A stretch of DNA of 64,000 nt from Xanthomonas cissicola (lineage in GTDB: Bacteria; Pseudomonadota; Gammaproteobacteria; Xanthomonadales; Xanthomonadaceae). Of this stretch, positions 52,289 through 59,556 are shown one piece after another. The stretch is taken from the NCBI RefSeq assembly GCF_008801575.1, contig NZ_VZPL01000009.1, forward strand, positions 1-64,000, in the 5' to 3' direction. The notes under the pieces were generated by a model. The model made no database searches. It was not told where the DNA came from and saw only the letters and a list, made by a program, of their open reading frames with translations. The first letter of the stretch is position 1; each line of letters begins with the position of its first letter. The position numbers and the translations under genes are program-made.

Positions 52289-53418
52289 GCGTGCGTCTCA
52301 GCATGTGCGGGCGCAGCGGCCTTGGCCGCGACCGGCTTGCGATCGGGTTGGCCGATCACTTGCACCGCAGTGCCGTCGCGCAGCGCCACCTTGCCGGCAG
52401 TCACCACCTGATCGCCTTCCTTCAGGCCCTGCCGCACTTCCAGCCACGGCCCTTCGGCATAGCCCAGCTTCACCGGCACGCGGCTGACCTTGCCGTTGCG
52501 CACCACGAAGACTGCCGGTTCGCCATCGTCCAACAACGCCAGGCGCGGAATCACCAACGCGTCCTTGCGTTGGTCGTAATCGATGCGGATGCGCCCGAAC
52601 ATGCCCGGCTGCAACGCTTCGGCCCCCTGGCCGAACGCGCAGACCACACGAAACGTGCCACTGCCTGAATCCACCACCGGCGCGATGCGGTCCACCTTGC
52701 CGACGAATTGCTGGCCAGGCAGCGCATCGGCCAGCAAGGTCACCGGCTGGCCCGACTTGAGCGTGGCCAGTTCGCGTTCGGGCACGTTGAGCGTGGCCTC
52801 GAGCTGCGAATCGTCGACGATGCGGAAGATCGGCGTGTTGATCTGCACGAAGTTGCCGGTCTTGATCGAGCGCGATGCGATCACGCCGGAGATTGGCGCC
52901 TGCACCGTGGTGTAAGAGAGCTCCAACGCTGCAAGCCGGTGCTGCGCACGGCTGTTTTCGACATCGAATTTGAGCTGGTCCACATCTGCGGCGCTGACCA
53001 ACTGCTGCCCCACCAACTGCGTGGCGCGGCGATAGCTGTTTTCCAGCTTGCGCAGCTGCGCTTCGCTCTGTGCCACCGCCAGATGCGCGCGATCCGGATC
53101 CAGGCGCACCAGCGCCTGGCCCGCCGACACCTTCTGCCCCTCTTCCACCATCACCGACAGCGCAACGCCCGAGGTCTTGGCCACCACTTGCGCCTCGGCG
53201 CGCGGCTCCAGCGCAGCGGTGCCGGTGTAACTGGCGGCTACCGCACGGCGCGCGGCCTTGGCGATTTCCACCGGCACGGCATCCACCGCCTTCTTTTCCT
53301 CGGCCGCCTTGGCCTTCCCCTCTCCTGCCTTGCAACCGCCCAGCAGCAGGCTCGTGGTGATCAACAACGCAGCGGCGCAGGTTCCGCTGCGACCCGGCAA
53401 GAAGGAGAATGGCGACAT
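52285..53418 (-). CDS. RND efflux membrane-fusion (periplasmic adaptor) lipoprotein
   Basis: This 377-residue HlyD/AcrA-type adaptor has a lipoprotein signal ending LLLGGC, so it is expected to be lipid-anchored with its body in the periplasm. Biotinyl-lipoyl-like halves (AEAQVVAKTSGVALSVMVEEGQKVSAGQALVRL and VQAPISGVIASRSIKTGNFVQINTPIF) flank a helical hairpin (QLRKLENSYRRATQLVGQQL). A beta-barrel and a membrane-proximal domain follow. It leads the operon with two RND permeases, whose outer-membrane partner is not here. Confidence 0.9.
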   Translation of the reverse strand: MSPFSFLPGRSGTCAAALLITTSLLLGGCKAGEGKAKAAEEKKAVDAVPVEIAKAARRAVAASYTGTAALEPRAEAQVVAKTSGVALSVMVEEGQKVSAGQALVRLDPDRAHLAVAQSEAQLRKLENSYRRATQLVGQQLVSAADVDQLKFDVENSRAQHRLAALELSYTTVQAPISGVIASRSIKTGNFVQINTPIFRIVDDSQLEATLNVPERELATLKSGQPVTLLADALPGQQFVGKVDRIAPVVDSGSGTFRVVCAFGQGAEALQPGMFGRIRIDYDQRKDALVIPRLALLDDGEPAVFVVRNGKVSRVPVKLGYAEGPWLEVRQGLKEGDQVVTAGKVALRDGTAVQVIGQPDRKPVAAKAAAPAHAETHA

Positions 53419-53622
53419 CGTCGTGTCCTAGTGGATGCGTGAACAGGTGTTGTATGCAAGTAGACCACCCAAATGCACATGCCGCCAATGCGCCAAAGGT
53501 CATGGTCTATTCAAGTTGGCCTATTCACCCGGTTTGCGCCGCGCCAAATCGCAGGCATACTCGGTCCGGTTCCGCCACGCCCCCACGTGCGGACGCTCAA
53601 TCAGTCTTCCGGATACGAAACC

Positions 53623-54015
53623 ATGCGCCCGCAGCCGCTCGCCGCTTGTCTCGCTCTGGTCGTCTTCCTGCCGTTTGGGGGCGCATCAGCAACACCGCAA
53701 GCCACACCCGCAGCTCCGGCCACCCCGGTGCCTGCCGCCGCGGCGGCAACCCCTGCCGCGCCGACCGGCAATCCGTCAAATGGGCGCTTGCTCGCCTATA
53801 CCTGCCAGGGCTGCCACGGCGTCACCGGCTATAAGAACGCCTACCCCAGTTATCGCGTGCCCAAGATTGGCGGCCAGACCAGCCAGTATCTGACCCAGGC
53901 GTTGACCGAATATCGCCAGGGCAAGCGCAAACATCCAACCATGCAGGCACAGGCGCAGAGCTTCTCCGAGCAGGACATCGCCGACATCTCCGCCTTTCTG
54001 TCCACCCTCAAGTAA
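53623..54015 (+). CDS. Periplasmic c-type cytochrome (small, signal peptide)
   Basis: 130 residues from the ATG at 53623; longer open frames upstream are unlikely. A signal peptide (about 1-24, LAACLALVVFLPFGGASA) is followed by an Ala/Pro-rich linker (about 25-50). The heme-binding motif CQGCH is at residues 61-65 and a likely axial Met lies in HPTMQAQA. It resembles small class I cytochromes (c553/c4-like). It is followed 8 bp later by a second cytochrome gene, so the two probably act together in electron transfer. Confidence 0.88.
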   Translation: MRPQPLAACLALVVFLPFGGASATPQATPAAPATPVPAAAAATPAAPTGNPSNGRLLAYTCQGCHGVTGYKNAYPSYRVPKIGGQTSQYLTQALTEYRQGKRKHPTMQAQAQSFSEQDIADISAFLSTLK

Positions 54016-54023
54016 GCGCCCAC

Positions 54024-54485
54024 ATGCCGAACGCCCTGCACGCTCCGCGTCTAGCCATCGCCCTGGTCGCTGCCCTGATGATGGCGGCCTGCTCCCAATC
54101 CCAGGTTGAGTCCACCGATCACTCCGCTGGCGATCCCGGTCACGCCAGCGGCGAACACGGCTCCGGCTCGTCGGCAGGTCTGCCTACCGGCCGCGCCGAC
54201 GCCGGCGACAAACTCGCCCATGCCAAGGGCAAGGCGACCGGCCAGAGCTGCGTGGACTGCCACGGTGCCGATGGCAATGCGCCGATCGATCCCAGCTATC
54301 CCAAACTGGGCGGCCAATACGGCGACTACCTTGCGCATGCGCTGCAGGCCTACCGTAGCGGCGACCGTCAGCATCCGTTGATGACCGCCCAGGCCACCGC
54401 GCTGAGCGATCAGGACATCGCCGACCTGGCAGCGTACTTCGGCGCGCGGCAAACCCAGTTGCGCGATCTGCACGGCGTCAACTGA
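54024..54485 (+). CDS. Lipoprotein c-type cytochrome
   Basis: This 153-residue protein has a lipoprotein signal ending in MMAAC (Cys23), a Ser/Gly/His-rich linker (about 25-60) and one heme motif CVDCH (C76, C79, H80). The axial Met is likely in HPLMTAQA. It repeats the pattern of the upstream gene: YPKLGGQYGDYLAHALQAYRSGDRQHPLM against YRVPKIGGQTSQYLTQALTEYRQGKRKHPTM, so the pair probably arose by duplication, with one anchored and one free. Confidence 0.88.
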   Translation: MPNALHAPRLAIALVAALMMAACSQSQVESTDHSAGDPGHASGEHGSGSSAGLPTGRADAGDKLAHAKGKATGQSCVDCHGADGNAPIDPSYPKLGGQYGDYLAHALQAYRSGDRQHPLMTAQATALSDQDIADLAAYFGARQTQLRDLHGVN

Positions 54486-54575
54486 GTCAGAGGCGACGCC
54501 ACACCGTCTCATTCGGAATGAAAAAGCGCTTGCGCGAACATTAACAGGCCGCTATCATTTCGTTCTCAGTTTCGT

Positions 54576-54651
54576 GGGGCCATAGCTCAGCTGGGAGAGC
54601 GCCTGCATGGCATGCAGGAGGTCGGCGGTTCGATCCCGCCTGGCTCCACCA
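54576..54651 (+). tRNA. tRNA-Ala(GGC), first copy
   Basis: 76 nt with acceptor stem GGGGCCA/TGGCTCC, discriminator A and encoded CCA. The anticodon loop ATGGCAT gives anticodon GGC. D and T arms are intact. It is followed by tRNA-Glu with the same spacing as in the second module at 55531. Confidence 0.95.
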
Positions 54652-54698
54652 CTTCAGACATTAGGCCGTCTGAAATGACAACTCAGGTTTTGATATGC

Positions 54699-54774
54699 GT
54701 CCCCATCGTCTAGAGGCCTAGGACACCACCCTTTCACGGTGGACACCGGGGTTCGAATCCCCGTGGGGACGCCA
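54699..54774 (+). tRNA. tRNA-Glu(TTC), first copy
   Basis: 76 nt with acceptor stem GTCCCCA/TGGGGAC, discriminator G and encoded CCA. The anticodon loop CTTTCAC gives TTC. All arms fold. It is followed by an intrinsic terminator at 54783-54811. Confidence 0.95.
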
Positions 54775-54782
54775 ATCATCTG

Positions 54783-54811
54783 AAAGCCCCGGCACTGCCG
54801 GGGCTTTTTTT
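54783..54811 (+). terminator. Intrinsic terminator after the first tRNA-Ala-Glu module
   Basis: AGCCCCGGC-ACT-GCCGGGGCT is a perfect stem followed by seven T residues, a strong rho-independent terminator. A near copy follows the second tRNA-Glu gene. Confidence 0.9.
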
Positions 54812-55530
54812 GCCTGTCAGCGGGCCGAATCCAGTTGTGCGCAACGTTGGGCATGCCCTGGCTCATTGGCATCATGCAGCGGATAGAAGAGCTGAATCCA
54901 TGCCGCGGCGAGCGTAGCGCCTGGTGCACGCATCGGTACGCGCGCACGGCCATTCGGCGGACCATTACCGCCCTGCCAACGCCTGCTCGATCCCAGCGCT
55001 TGACGAGTTGCAGTGTTACTCAAACCGATGAGCGTTCGCACGCGGATTTTTTTGCTACCGGAGATGTCTCTGCCCGCCATCGCGGTTGCCACGTCGCGAC
55101 GTTGCCAGCGGCATCGTTAAGGATCGCCACGCCGAAAGCGTAGTGTGCGTGATGATCGCGCTCACGCATGCCGTCGATGACGACGAGCGAGGGACGCAAG
55201 ATCGGGTGTTGCTTGTAAACCAGATGCAGCGAACCTGACGCCCGGCCCGACAGAGCCGTTGCTCGCAAATCGACAGCTGTCGAATCACGCGCACACTGGC
55301 ATCGACGCATCCAGTGCGCCGATATCGCTGTCACAGCGATTCATTGCGCCGCGAACACCAAAGACTGACGGCTTGAAGCGTTCCGGGTGCGCGCCACTGC
55401 CGTTCAATCGCCGCACCCGACGCGGGCGGCCTTGCAGTTGCCCTGGCAGATGCGCTCTTGCTGCAAATTTTTGCCCAGCCACTTCCCATCGCGTGGCGAT
55501 GTCGCTATGATTGCCGGCTCGCAGCAACGC
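54812..55530. other. Gap of about 720 bp between the two tRNA modules; no supported gene
   Basis: I find no convincing coding frame. Two minus-strand open frames (54817-55092 and 55020-55334) overlap one another, are Arg/Ala/Thr-rich and lack any motif. The spacer may be the remains of an older sequence between two recombining tRNA modules. It also holds the promoter for the second module. Confidence 0.45.
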
Positions 55531-55606
55531 GGGGCCATAGCTCAGCTGGGAGAGCGCCTGCATGGCATGCAGGAGGTCGGCGGTTCGATCCCGCCTGGCT
55601 CCACCA
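55531..55606 (+). tRNA. tRNA-Ala(GGC), second copy
   Basis: 76 nt, identical by eye to the copy at 54576-54651, including CCA and the anticodon GGC. Confidence 0.95.
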
Positions 55607-55653
55607 TTTCAGACATTAGGCCGTCTCAAGTGGATAACGAGGTTTTGATACGC

Positions 55654-55729
55654 GTCCCCATCGTCTAGAGGCCTAGGACACCACCCTTTCACGGTGGACA
55701 CCGGGGTTCGAATCCCCGTGGGGACGCCA
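55654..55729 (+). tRNA. tRNA-Glu(TTC), second copy
   Basis: 76 nt, identical by eye to the copy at 54699-54774. The Ala-Glu spacer keeps the stretch TTTTGAT-A-GCGTCCCC, with a few changes from the first copy. Confidence 0.95.
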
Positions 55730-55737
55730 ATCATCTA

Positions 55738-55763
55738 AAGCCCCGGCACTGCCGGGGTTTTTT
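55738..55763 (+). terminator. Intrinsic terminator after the second tRNA-Ala-Glu module
   Basis: CCCCGGC-ACT-GCCGGGG is followed by six T residues. It differs from the first copy only by loss of the two outer stem bases and by one C in the T-tract. Confidence 0.88.
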
Positions 55764-56027
55764 CTTGCCTGTCCCTAACCTGCGTCTACGACGTATGTCG
55801 CGGCCATTGCGAAGTGGGATCAGTGGTCGTGCGAGTGCTTCTCGCTGATGCAGCCCGCATGCAACACTTCATCTACGCACTCGCAAGCCGCTACATCGCT
55901 AGCCAATCATCGCCACCTCGCAATCCGTTCAGAGTGCACAGGGCCCCATCGCACGCTATTGCGATGAGATGAGTAGAGTCTCTGTTCGATTTCGAAGCCA
56001 GCCATGCAGTGCACTCCGCCGAACACC

Positions 56028-56204
56028 TCAGGTCTGCCCGCTATCCAGCGCCTTGCGGCCCTCGTGCGTCAGGTCGATGTCGCCATCTTCGGCTTGCGTG
56101 GCATAGCCGGCGCGTACCGCCCAGTTTCCCTCTTCGTCGGCTACCGGCTTGGTGTCGTGGATGTCGCGCAGGATGCGTAGCTGTTGCGAAGCATCGAAGT
56201 CCAT
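56028..56204 (-). CDS. Small 58-residue protein of unknown function
   Basis: A 58-codon frame reads MDFDASQQLRILRDIHDTK and ends in HEGRKALDSGQT. AGGTGG lies five bases before the ATG, so translation is plausible. It is acidic, with no membrane span. The phrases VADEEGNWAVRAGYAT and DGDIDLTHEGRKAL look like a small winged-helix tail (as in HTH_34-type hypothetical proteins). It is too short for standard cut-offs. It lies outside the satellite element, between the tRNA-Glu terminator and the probable left attachment site. Confidence 0.6.
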   Translation of the reverse strand: MDFDASQQLRILRDIHDTKPVADEEGNWAVRAGYATQAEDGDIDLTHEGRKALDSGQT

Positions 56205-56786
56205 GGGGCCACCTGTTCAAAAGAAACTCCCAAGGTACGCAAGCGGCGTGATGGTCGCGTGCCTGCAACGTCATCCGTGACCTGCGCACCGCATGGCGCA
56301 CGGCAGTTGTGTGCCTGATGCGTGGGCGTGCGGGCAATCAGGCATCTGGGCCACGCAGGCGCACTTGCAAGCGAATCGCCCCCCCCCCCGGCGCCAGCCA
56401 ATCCTGCACCGCGCGCCGATCACGCCCCGCCTTGGCGCTCAGCTGGACCGCACTGACGGTCGCCAGCCTCGCTGTCCGCGCGCCGCGATCAACCAAGCCC
56501 CATACCCTGCCGAAACGCCACATAGCAAAAAGCCCCACCGGACTTCTCCAGAAGGGCTTTCGCTGGTGCTGCAACAACTTGGTGCGAAGGTGGGCAACGA
56601 AAACCCATTGATATCAACCATTCTGCGCAGGATGCCCGAAAGATACCGCCAAAGTTACCGCCACGAGGTGGCCGCTTGGGCCATCTGCAGGCAGCCGTTC
56701 CCGCCTGCAGATGGCCCCCCGCTTCCCGGAAGAAAGTTGGGATTGACCCTCTTTAGCCGACCAGACGTTGCTGGGCGATGGGCTAT
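56205..56786. other. Junction region of 582 bp at the left end of the satellite element
   Basis: No intact gene is seen. It holds a run of eleven C at 56379-56389, inside a minus-strand frame (ending 56338) whose tail WLAPGGGAIRLQVRLRGPDA could be the remains of a host gene. It also holds a tRNA-Leu-like stretch at 56580-56605 and a pair of TACCGCCA repeats at 56644-56663. Confidence 0.5.
56644..56663. repeat. Paired TACCGCCA repeats near the left end of the satellite
   Basis: TACCGCCA at 56644-56651 and 56656-56663, in phase at 12 bp, embedded in TACCGCCAAAGTTACCGCCA. The same layout with one base changed lies at 61832-61851 near the other end. They are candidate integrase arm sites. Confidence 0.55.
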
Positions 56787-57284
56787 TCAGCGCTTGCTGC
56801 AAAGCGTGTCCAGTTCGATTTCTTGCACGGTTCCGGGGACGACAGGCAATGCAGCAGGGCGTAATGGGGCAGAAGACGTGCCATTCGAGTTGCCCAGTGC
56901 GTACTCAACGCTCATAAGCAGCTTTGCCGTGCGCTTTGCGCAGTCAAACTCAATGCGTGACACAACTCGCTGCAGAGTCCCTTGCCCAGTTCTTGCGATG
57001 AGGTGAACACCCCACTGCTGAATCCAGGCAGTCGTGATGCCTGGTGATCTGGATATCGTCTTCGAGTCGACTTGGACGGGATCTCCATCTGCGGTTTCCG
57101 CAATTTTGATCCATCTTGGATCATTCACAATGATCGCCCGGCAACTCCAGCCGGGTGGGAGGGGCTTTGTACTGTAGGTGACTGGCTCGCCTTCCTTCTT
57201 GCAATTGAATACTGCCGTTTGAGCCTCGGCAACGCCGGATGCCAGCAGCCAACCAGCAATGATGAGAAAAACCGCCTTCCACAT
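56787..57284 (-). CDS. Exported Adhesin_E-like protein carried by the satellite
   Basis: 165 residues from the ATG at 57284 (an upstream ATG adds 4 residues). A signal peptide (about 1-21, MWKAVFLIIAGWLLASGVAEA) directs export. The mature part has DPRWIKIAETADGDPVQVD, TAWIQQWGVHL and ISRIEFDCAKRTAKLL-like segments that fit the surface-adhesin E (Adhesin_E) family, known from Haemophilus protein E. Cys residues could form disulfides. It is cargo at the left end of the element and last in its gene string. Confidence 0.65.
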   Translation of the reverse strand: MWKAVFLIIAGWLLASGVAEAQTAVFNCKKEGEPVTYSTKPLPPGWSCRAIIVNDPRWIKIAETADGDPVQVDSKTISRSPGITTAWIQQWGVHLIARTGQGTLQRVVSRIEFDCAKRTAKLLMSVEYALGNSNGTSSAPLRPAALPVVPGTVQEIELDTLCSKR

Positions 57285-57380
57285 TGCCGCCCCCATATCC
57301 GCGATGATCCGCGATGATCCGCCATTCCGAGCAGGCCAACAGGCTCCGCGAATCCATATTAGCGACTTTCGCCTCCCCGG

Positions 57381-57950
57381 CTAGCCCTTGTACTGCTTCA
57401 AGTTCGAAAGTGCTTTCGCCTTGCCCTCATCGGTTCTCGGGCCAGTGGATCGCCCACCATGGAAGCGGCAGCGGAGCTTGCCTGGCTCTGGCTTCGCCTG
57501 GCATGGCTGGCCGTCGCGGTGGCGAGTTGCCCCGCACTTGTTGGCCCGCTGGTACGGCCTTGCGGTGATCTTCTGGTTTCCCGCTCGCCCGGAGTCATAC
57601 GCATGCGCGCACGCCCGCGATGGGAGCATTAATTCCGGCAGTGGCGCCGAAGTCAAACGCGCCCGCGCGAAATGGTCAGTTAATTCCGGCGTTGGGGCCG
57701 TAGCTTTGGGCTGGCCTACTTGGCTGTACTTTACTCCGGTCAGCTCGGCCCACTCGATCAAGATGGCGTCCAGTACCGCGCTATTGGTTGCCTCAATGCT
57801 GCGGGGCCGCTCCTGCGCCTGCCGCGCCTCGAACACCGCCAGCGCCCTCCGGCCGGGCATGTAGTCGATGCGGCGCATTGTGGCCCGCCGCTCCCTTTGC
57901 AGTTTGGCCAGATGAAGCTTGTCGCCGCTCAGGTATCGGTCGTGCATCAC
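57381..57950 (-). CDS. HGGxSTG-domain protein of phage/satellite type
   Basis: This 189-residue protein ends with CGATRHRDGQPCQAKPEPG, CRFHGGRSTGPRTDEG and AKALSNLKQYKG, the HGGxSTG signature found in many phage-related proteins, with two Cys-containing pairs that could bind a metal. The N-terminal part is helical and basic (RERRATMRRIDYMPGRRALAVFEARQ). Starts at 57950 and 57947 are adjacent. The function is unknown. Confidence 0.75.
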   Translation of the reverse strand: MMHDRYLSGDKLHLAKLQRERRATMRRIDYMPGRRALAVFEARQAQERPRSIEATNSAVLDAILIEWAELTGVKYSQVGQPKATAPTPELTDHFARARLTSAPLPELMLPSRACAHAYDSGRAGNQKITARPYQRANKCGATRHRDGQPCQAKPEPGKLRCRFHGGRSTGPRTDEGKAKALSNLKQYKG

Positions 57951-57995
57951 CCACCTCCATGCAAGGGGCGCGCTGTAATTGGTCCGTGGTGGCCC

Positions 57996-58170
57996 ATAGA
58001 TCTAGCTACCGCTTGGTAGATATCTAGAAGGTGCCCGATAGCCGGGGCACCGAAGCGAGTGAAAGCTGCCCTGTAGGACCGACCACCGGGCCACACTGCC
58101 CCGATAGTCGTACCTACTGGCGCGCTCCTTGACCCGATAGCCGGGGCGCACTGCCCCAATGACCGGGGCG
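57996..58170. repeat. Iteron-like repeat cluster in the satellite
   Basis: CCCGATAGCCGGGGC occurs at 58034-58048 and 58133-58147; CACTGCCCCnAT occurs near 58094 and 58150. A palindrome at about 58003-58018 (CTACC-GCTT-GGTAG inside AGATCTAG...CTAG) lies at one end. The cluster is just downstream of a winged-helix-type gene. Repeats of this sort mark replication origins of P4-like elements or a centromere-like site; the role is inferred. Confidence 0.5.
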
Positions 58171-58182
58171 AGCATCGCGTTT

Positions 58183-58602
58183 TCATGCCACCACGCGCAG
58201 CAGTCGCACGCACTTTCGCCACATGTTTGACGGGACCACGTTGGGCTTTACATCCAGCTTGCCGCCGCATTCCTCAATGCCCATCCAGGTGAAAGCAAAA
58301 AGTGAACACCAGTGCAGGCCACCTTGCCGGGTCTGCTCAATCAATCCAGCGGCCAGCAGCTCCAACAACGCCTTGCGCAGCGTGTCCTTGGACTTCCAGC
58401 CACGCTTGTGCATGACAGACCACGCCGCGCTCTGATCTCCGTTGTTGTAGCCATTGAATTGAGCGCCCAGATCCAGCAGAAGCGCACGCGCCTTCATGGA
58501 GAGGCCGCAGAACGCTGGACTTTCCAGCACTTCGACACTAACCCGGAAAAATGCACCGCCGGACTTGCGGCCTTTGAAGCGTTCCCGTTTCCTGGCGCTC
58601 AT
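58183..58602 (-). CDS. Winged-helix-type DNA-binding protein of the satellite
   Basis: 139 residues from the ATG at 58602. The N-terminus is basic (SARKRERFKGRKSG). The central part has a helix-turn-helix pattern: LSMKARALLLDLGAQFNGYNNGD, then MHKRGWKSKDTLRKALLELLAAGLIEQTRQGGL, which reads as a winged-helix with a wing at GLIEQTRQGG. Such proteins are common in prophages and plasmids, as replication or regulatory proteins. Its place beside the repeat cluster suggests that it binds there. Confidence 0.7.
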   Translation of the reverse strand: MSARKRERFKGRKSGGAFFRVSVEVLESPAFCGLSMKARALLLDLGAQFNGYNNGDQSAAWSVMHKRGWKSKDTLRKALLELLAAGLIEQTRQGGLHWCSLFAFTWMGIEECGGKLDVKPNVVPSNMWRKCVRLLRVVA

Positions 58603-58669
58603 CGCGTGCCTCCCCGTATGGCGCCAAGCGCGCGGTGGACGCTCCCAACACCGTCGAAACAAGGCCGGC

Positions 58670-58912
58670 TCACCGGGAACCCTCCAGCGCAGCGCGTGCT
58701 GCATCCAACAGATCGGCCGCATCCACGACGGCCCAGTGTGGCTCGTCGGTCAAGCGCGCCCATGCTTCAAGCTGGGCCTGCGCCGCTTCCATGGCCACCG
58801 CCGCCAGATACAAGGCCGCCTCCATCGTGTAGTCTCGACTCGCACCCAGCCTGCCAGCGTGTGCGCCGTGGCCCACCTCGTGCGGGCTGCGTTGTTTATC
58901 AGGGAAGCGCAT
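58670..58912 (-). CDS. Small unknown protein of the satellite
   Basis: 80 residues, mostly alpha-helical and Ala-rich (AALYLAAVAMEAAQAQLEAW, DAADLLDAARAALEG). Its start overlaps the 3' end of the upstream gene by 14 bp, and it ends 68 bp before the winged-helix gene. No known family is recognised. Confidence 0.6.
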   Translation of the reverse strand: MRFPDKQRSPHEVGHGAHAGRLGASRDYTMEAALYLAAVAMEAAQAQLEAWARLTDEPHWAVVDAADLLDAARAALEGSR

Positions 58913-59201
58913 CAGCCACCTCCCCCTGCATCGCGTACTGCGCTACGCGGCTATGTGGCCGCCCTTGGTCGTCCAGCAACCGAATCAGGCGAGTCACGAT
59001 GGGGTGCCCCTCCTGCCGCAACTCGAATACGCGGACGCCGGGCACGAACACGTTCAAGTCTCGCCGGGCGTCCAGCGTCGTCACTGGCCCCTTTCGCAAC
59101 GCGGCCAACAGGCGCGCGCGCTGGGCAGATGCGGAAGTATCAACGATGTTCGCCTCAGGCCCGTTTTCAGCCGCCGGAGCATGCGTGTTGTTCTGGCTCA
59201 T
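58899..59201 (-). CDS. HTH_39-like small DNA-binding protein
   Basis: 100 residues from the ATG at 59201, behind GGAGGTGG. The centre, ARLLAALRKGPVTTLDARRDLNVFVPGVRVFELRQEGHPI, reads as a helix-turn-helix with a wing and fits the HTH_39 type often found in phage genomes. The start overlaps the AlpA-type gene stop by 4 bp, so the two are coupled. Confidence 0.75.
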   Translation of the reverse strand: MSQNNTHAPAAENGPEANIVDTSASAQRARLLAALRKGPVTTLDARRDLNVFVPGVRVFELRQEGHPIVTRLIRLLDDQGRPHSRVAQYAMQGEVADALP

Positions 59202-59461
59202 GGAGCCACCTCCTTGCCGGTGGCCTCGATCAACGCGCGAATGTCCTCGACCCGCCAGGCGGTGCAGCGCTCGCCCAGTTTGACCGGCTGCGGATAGCGG
59301 CCGGACCTCACGCCGGCCCACCAAGTGGACCGGGAGACCGGGATCAGGGCCGGGATGGCCGTGGTGTTGGTCTTGGTGTCGGCAGCACGGCCGACGATTT
59401 GGGGAAGTCGCAGGAAGCCCGTTGCGGGCAGTGGTGCAAGCTGCATATCTATATCCTTCAC
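59198..59461 (-). CDS. AlpA-type transcriptional regulator
   Basis: 87 residues. FLRLPQIVGRAADT, IPVSRSTWWAGVRSGRYPQPVKLGERCTAWRVEDIRALIE is the Phage_AlpA/MerR-like helix-turn-helix pattern: helix, recognition helix at STWWAGVRSGRYP, then wing. AlpA proteins of P4-like elements activate the integrase or replication genes. It lies between the unknown 302-residue gene and the HTH_39-like gene, the usual position in such elements. The start may be the ATG at 59461 or the one at 59446. Confidence 0.85.
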   Translation of the reverse strand: MKDIDMQLAPLPATGFLRLPQIVGRAADTKTNTTAIPALIPVSRSTWWAGVRSGRYPQPVKLGERCTAWRVEDIRALIEATGKEVAP

Positions 59462-59556
59462 CGCTCCGGGATGGGCGACGTTGGACTCGAAAACTATGCT
59501 TTGAACCTACCTGCTAGTTGCAATTGCAGTCTTCAGCAGTGCAATTGCAGTTGCTT

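Noticed and set aside
54654-54965. Minus-strand open frame over the tRNA-Glu gene
   Set aside because: It contains the translated antisense of the tRNA (GIRTPVSTVKGWCPRPLDDGDA), a frequent false gene.
54817-55334. Two overlapping minus-strand frames between the tRNA modules
   Set aside because: They overlap in different frames, have no motif or good ribosome-binding site, and look like random frames.
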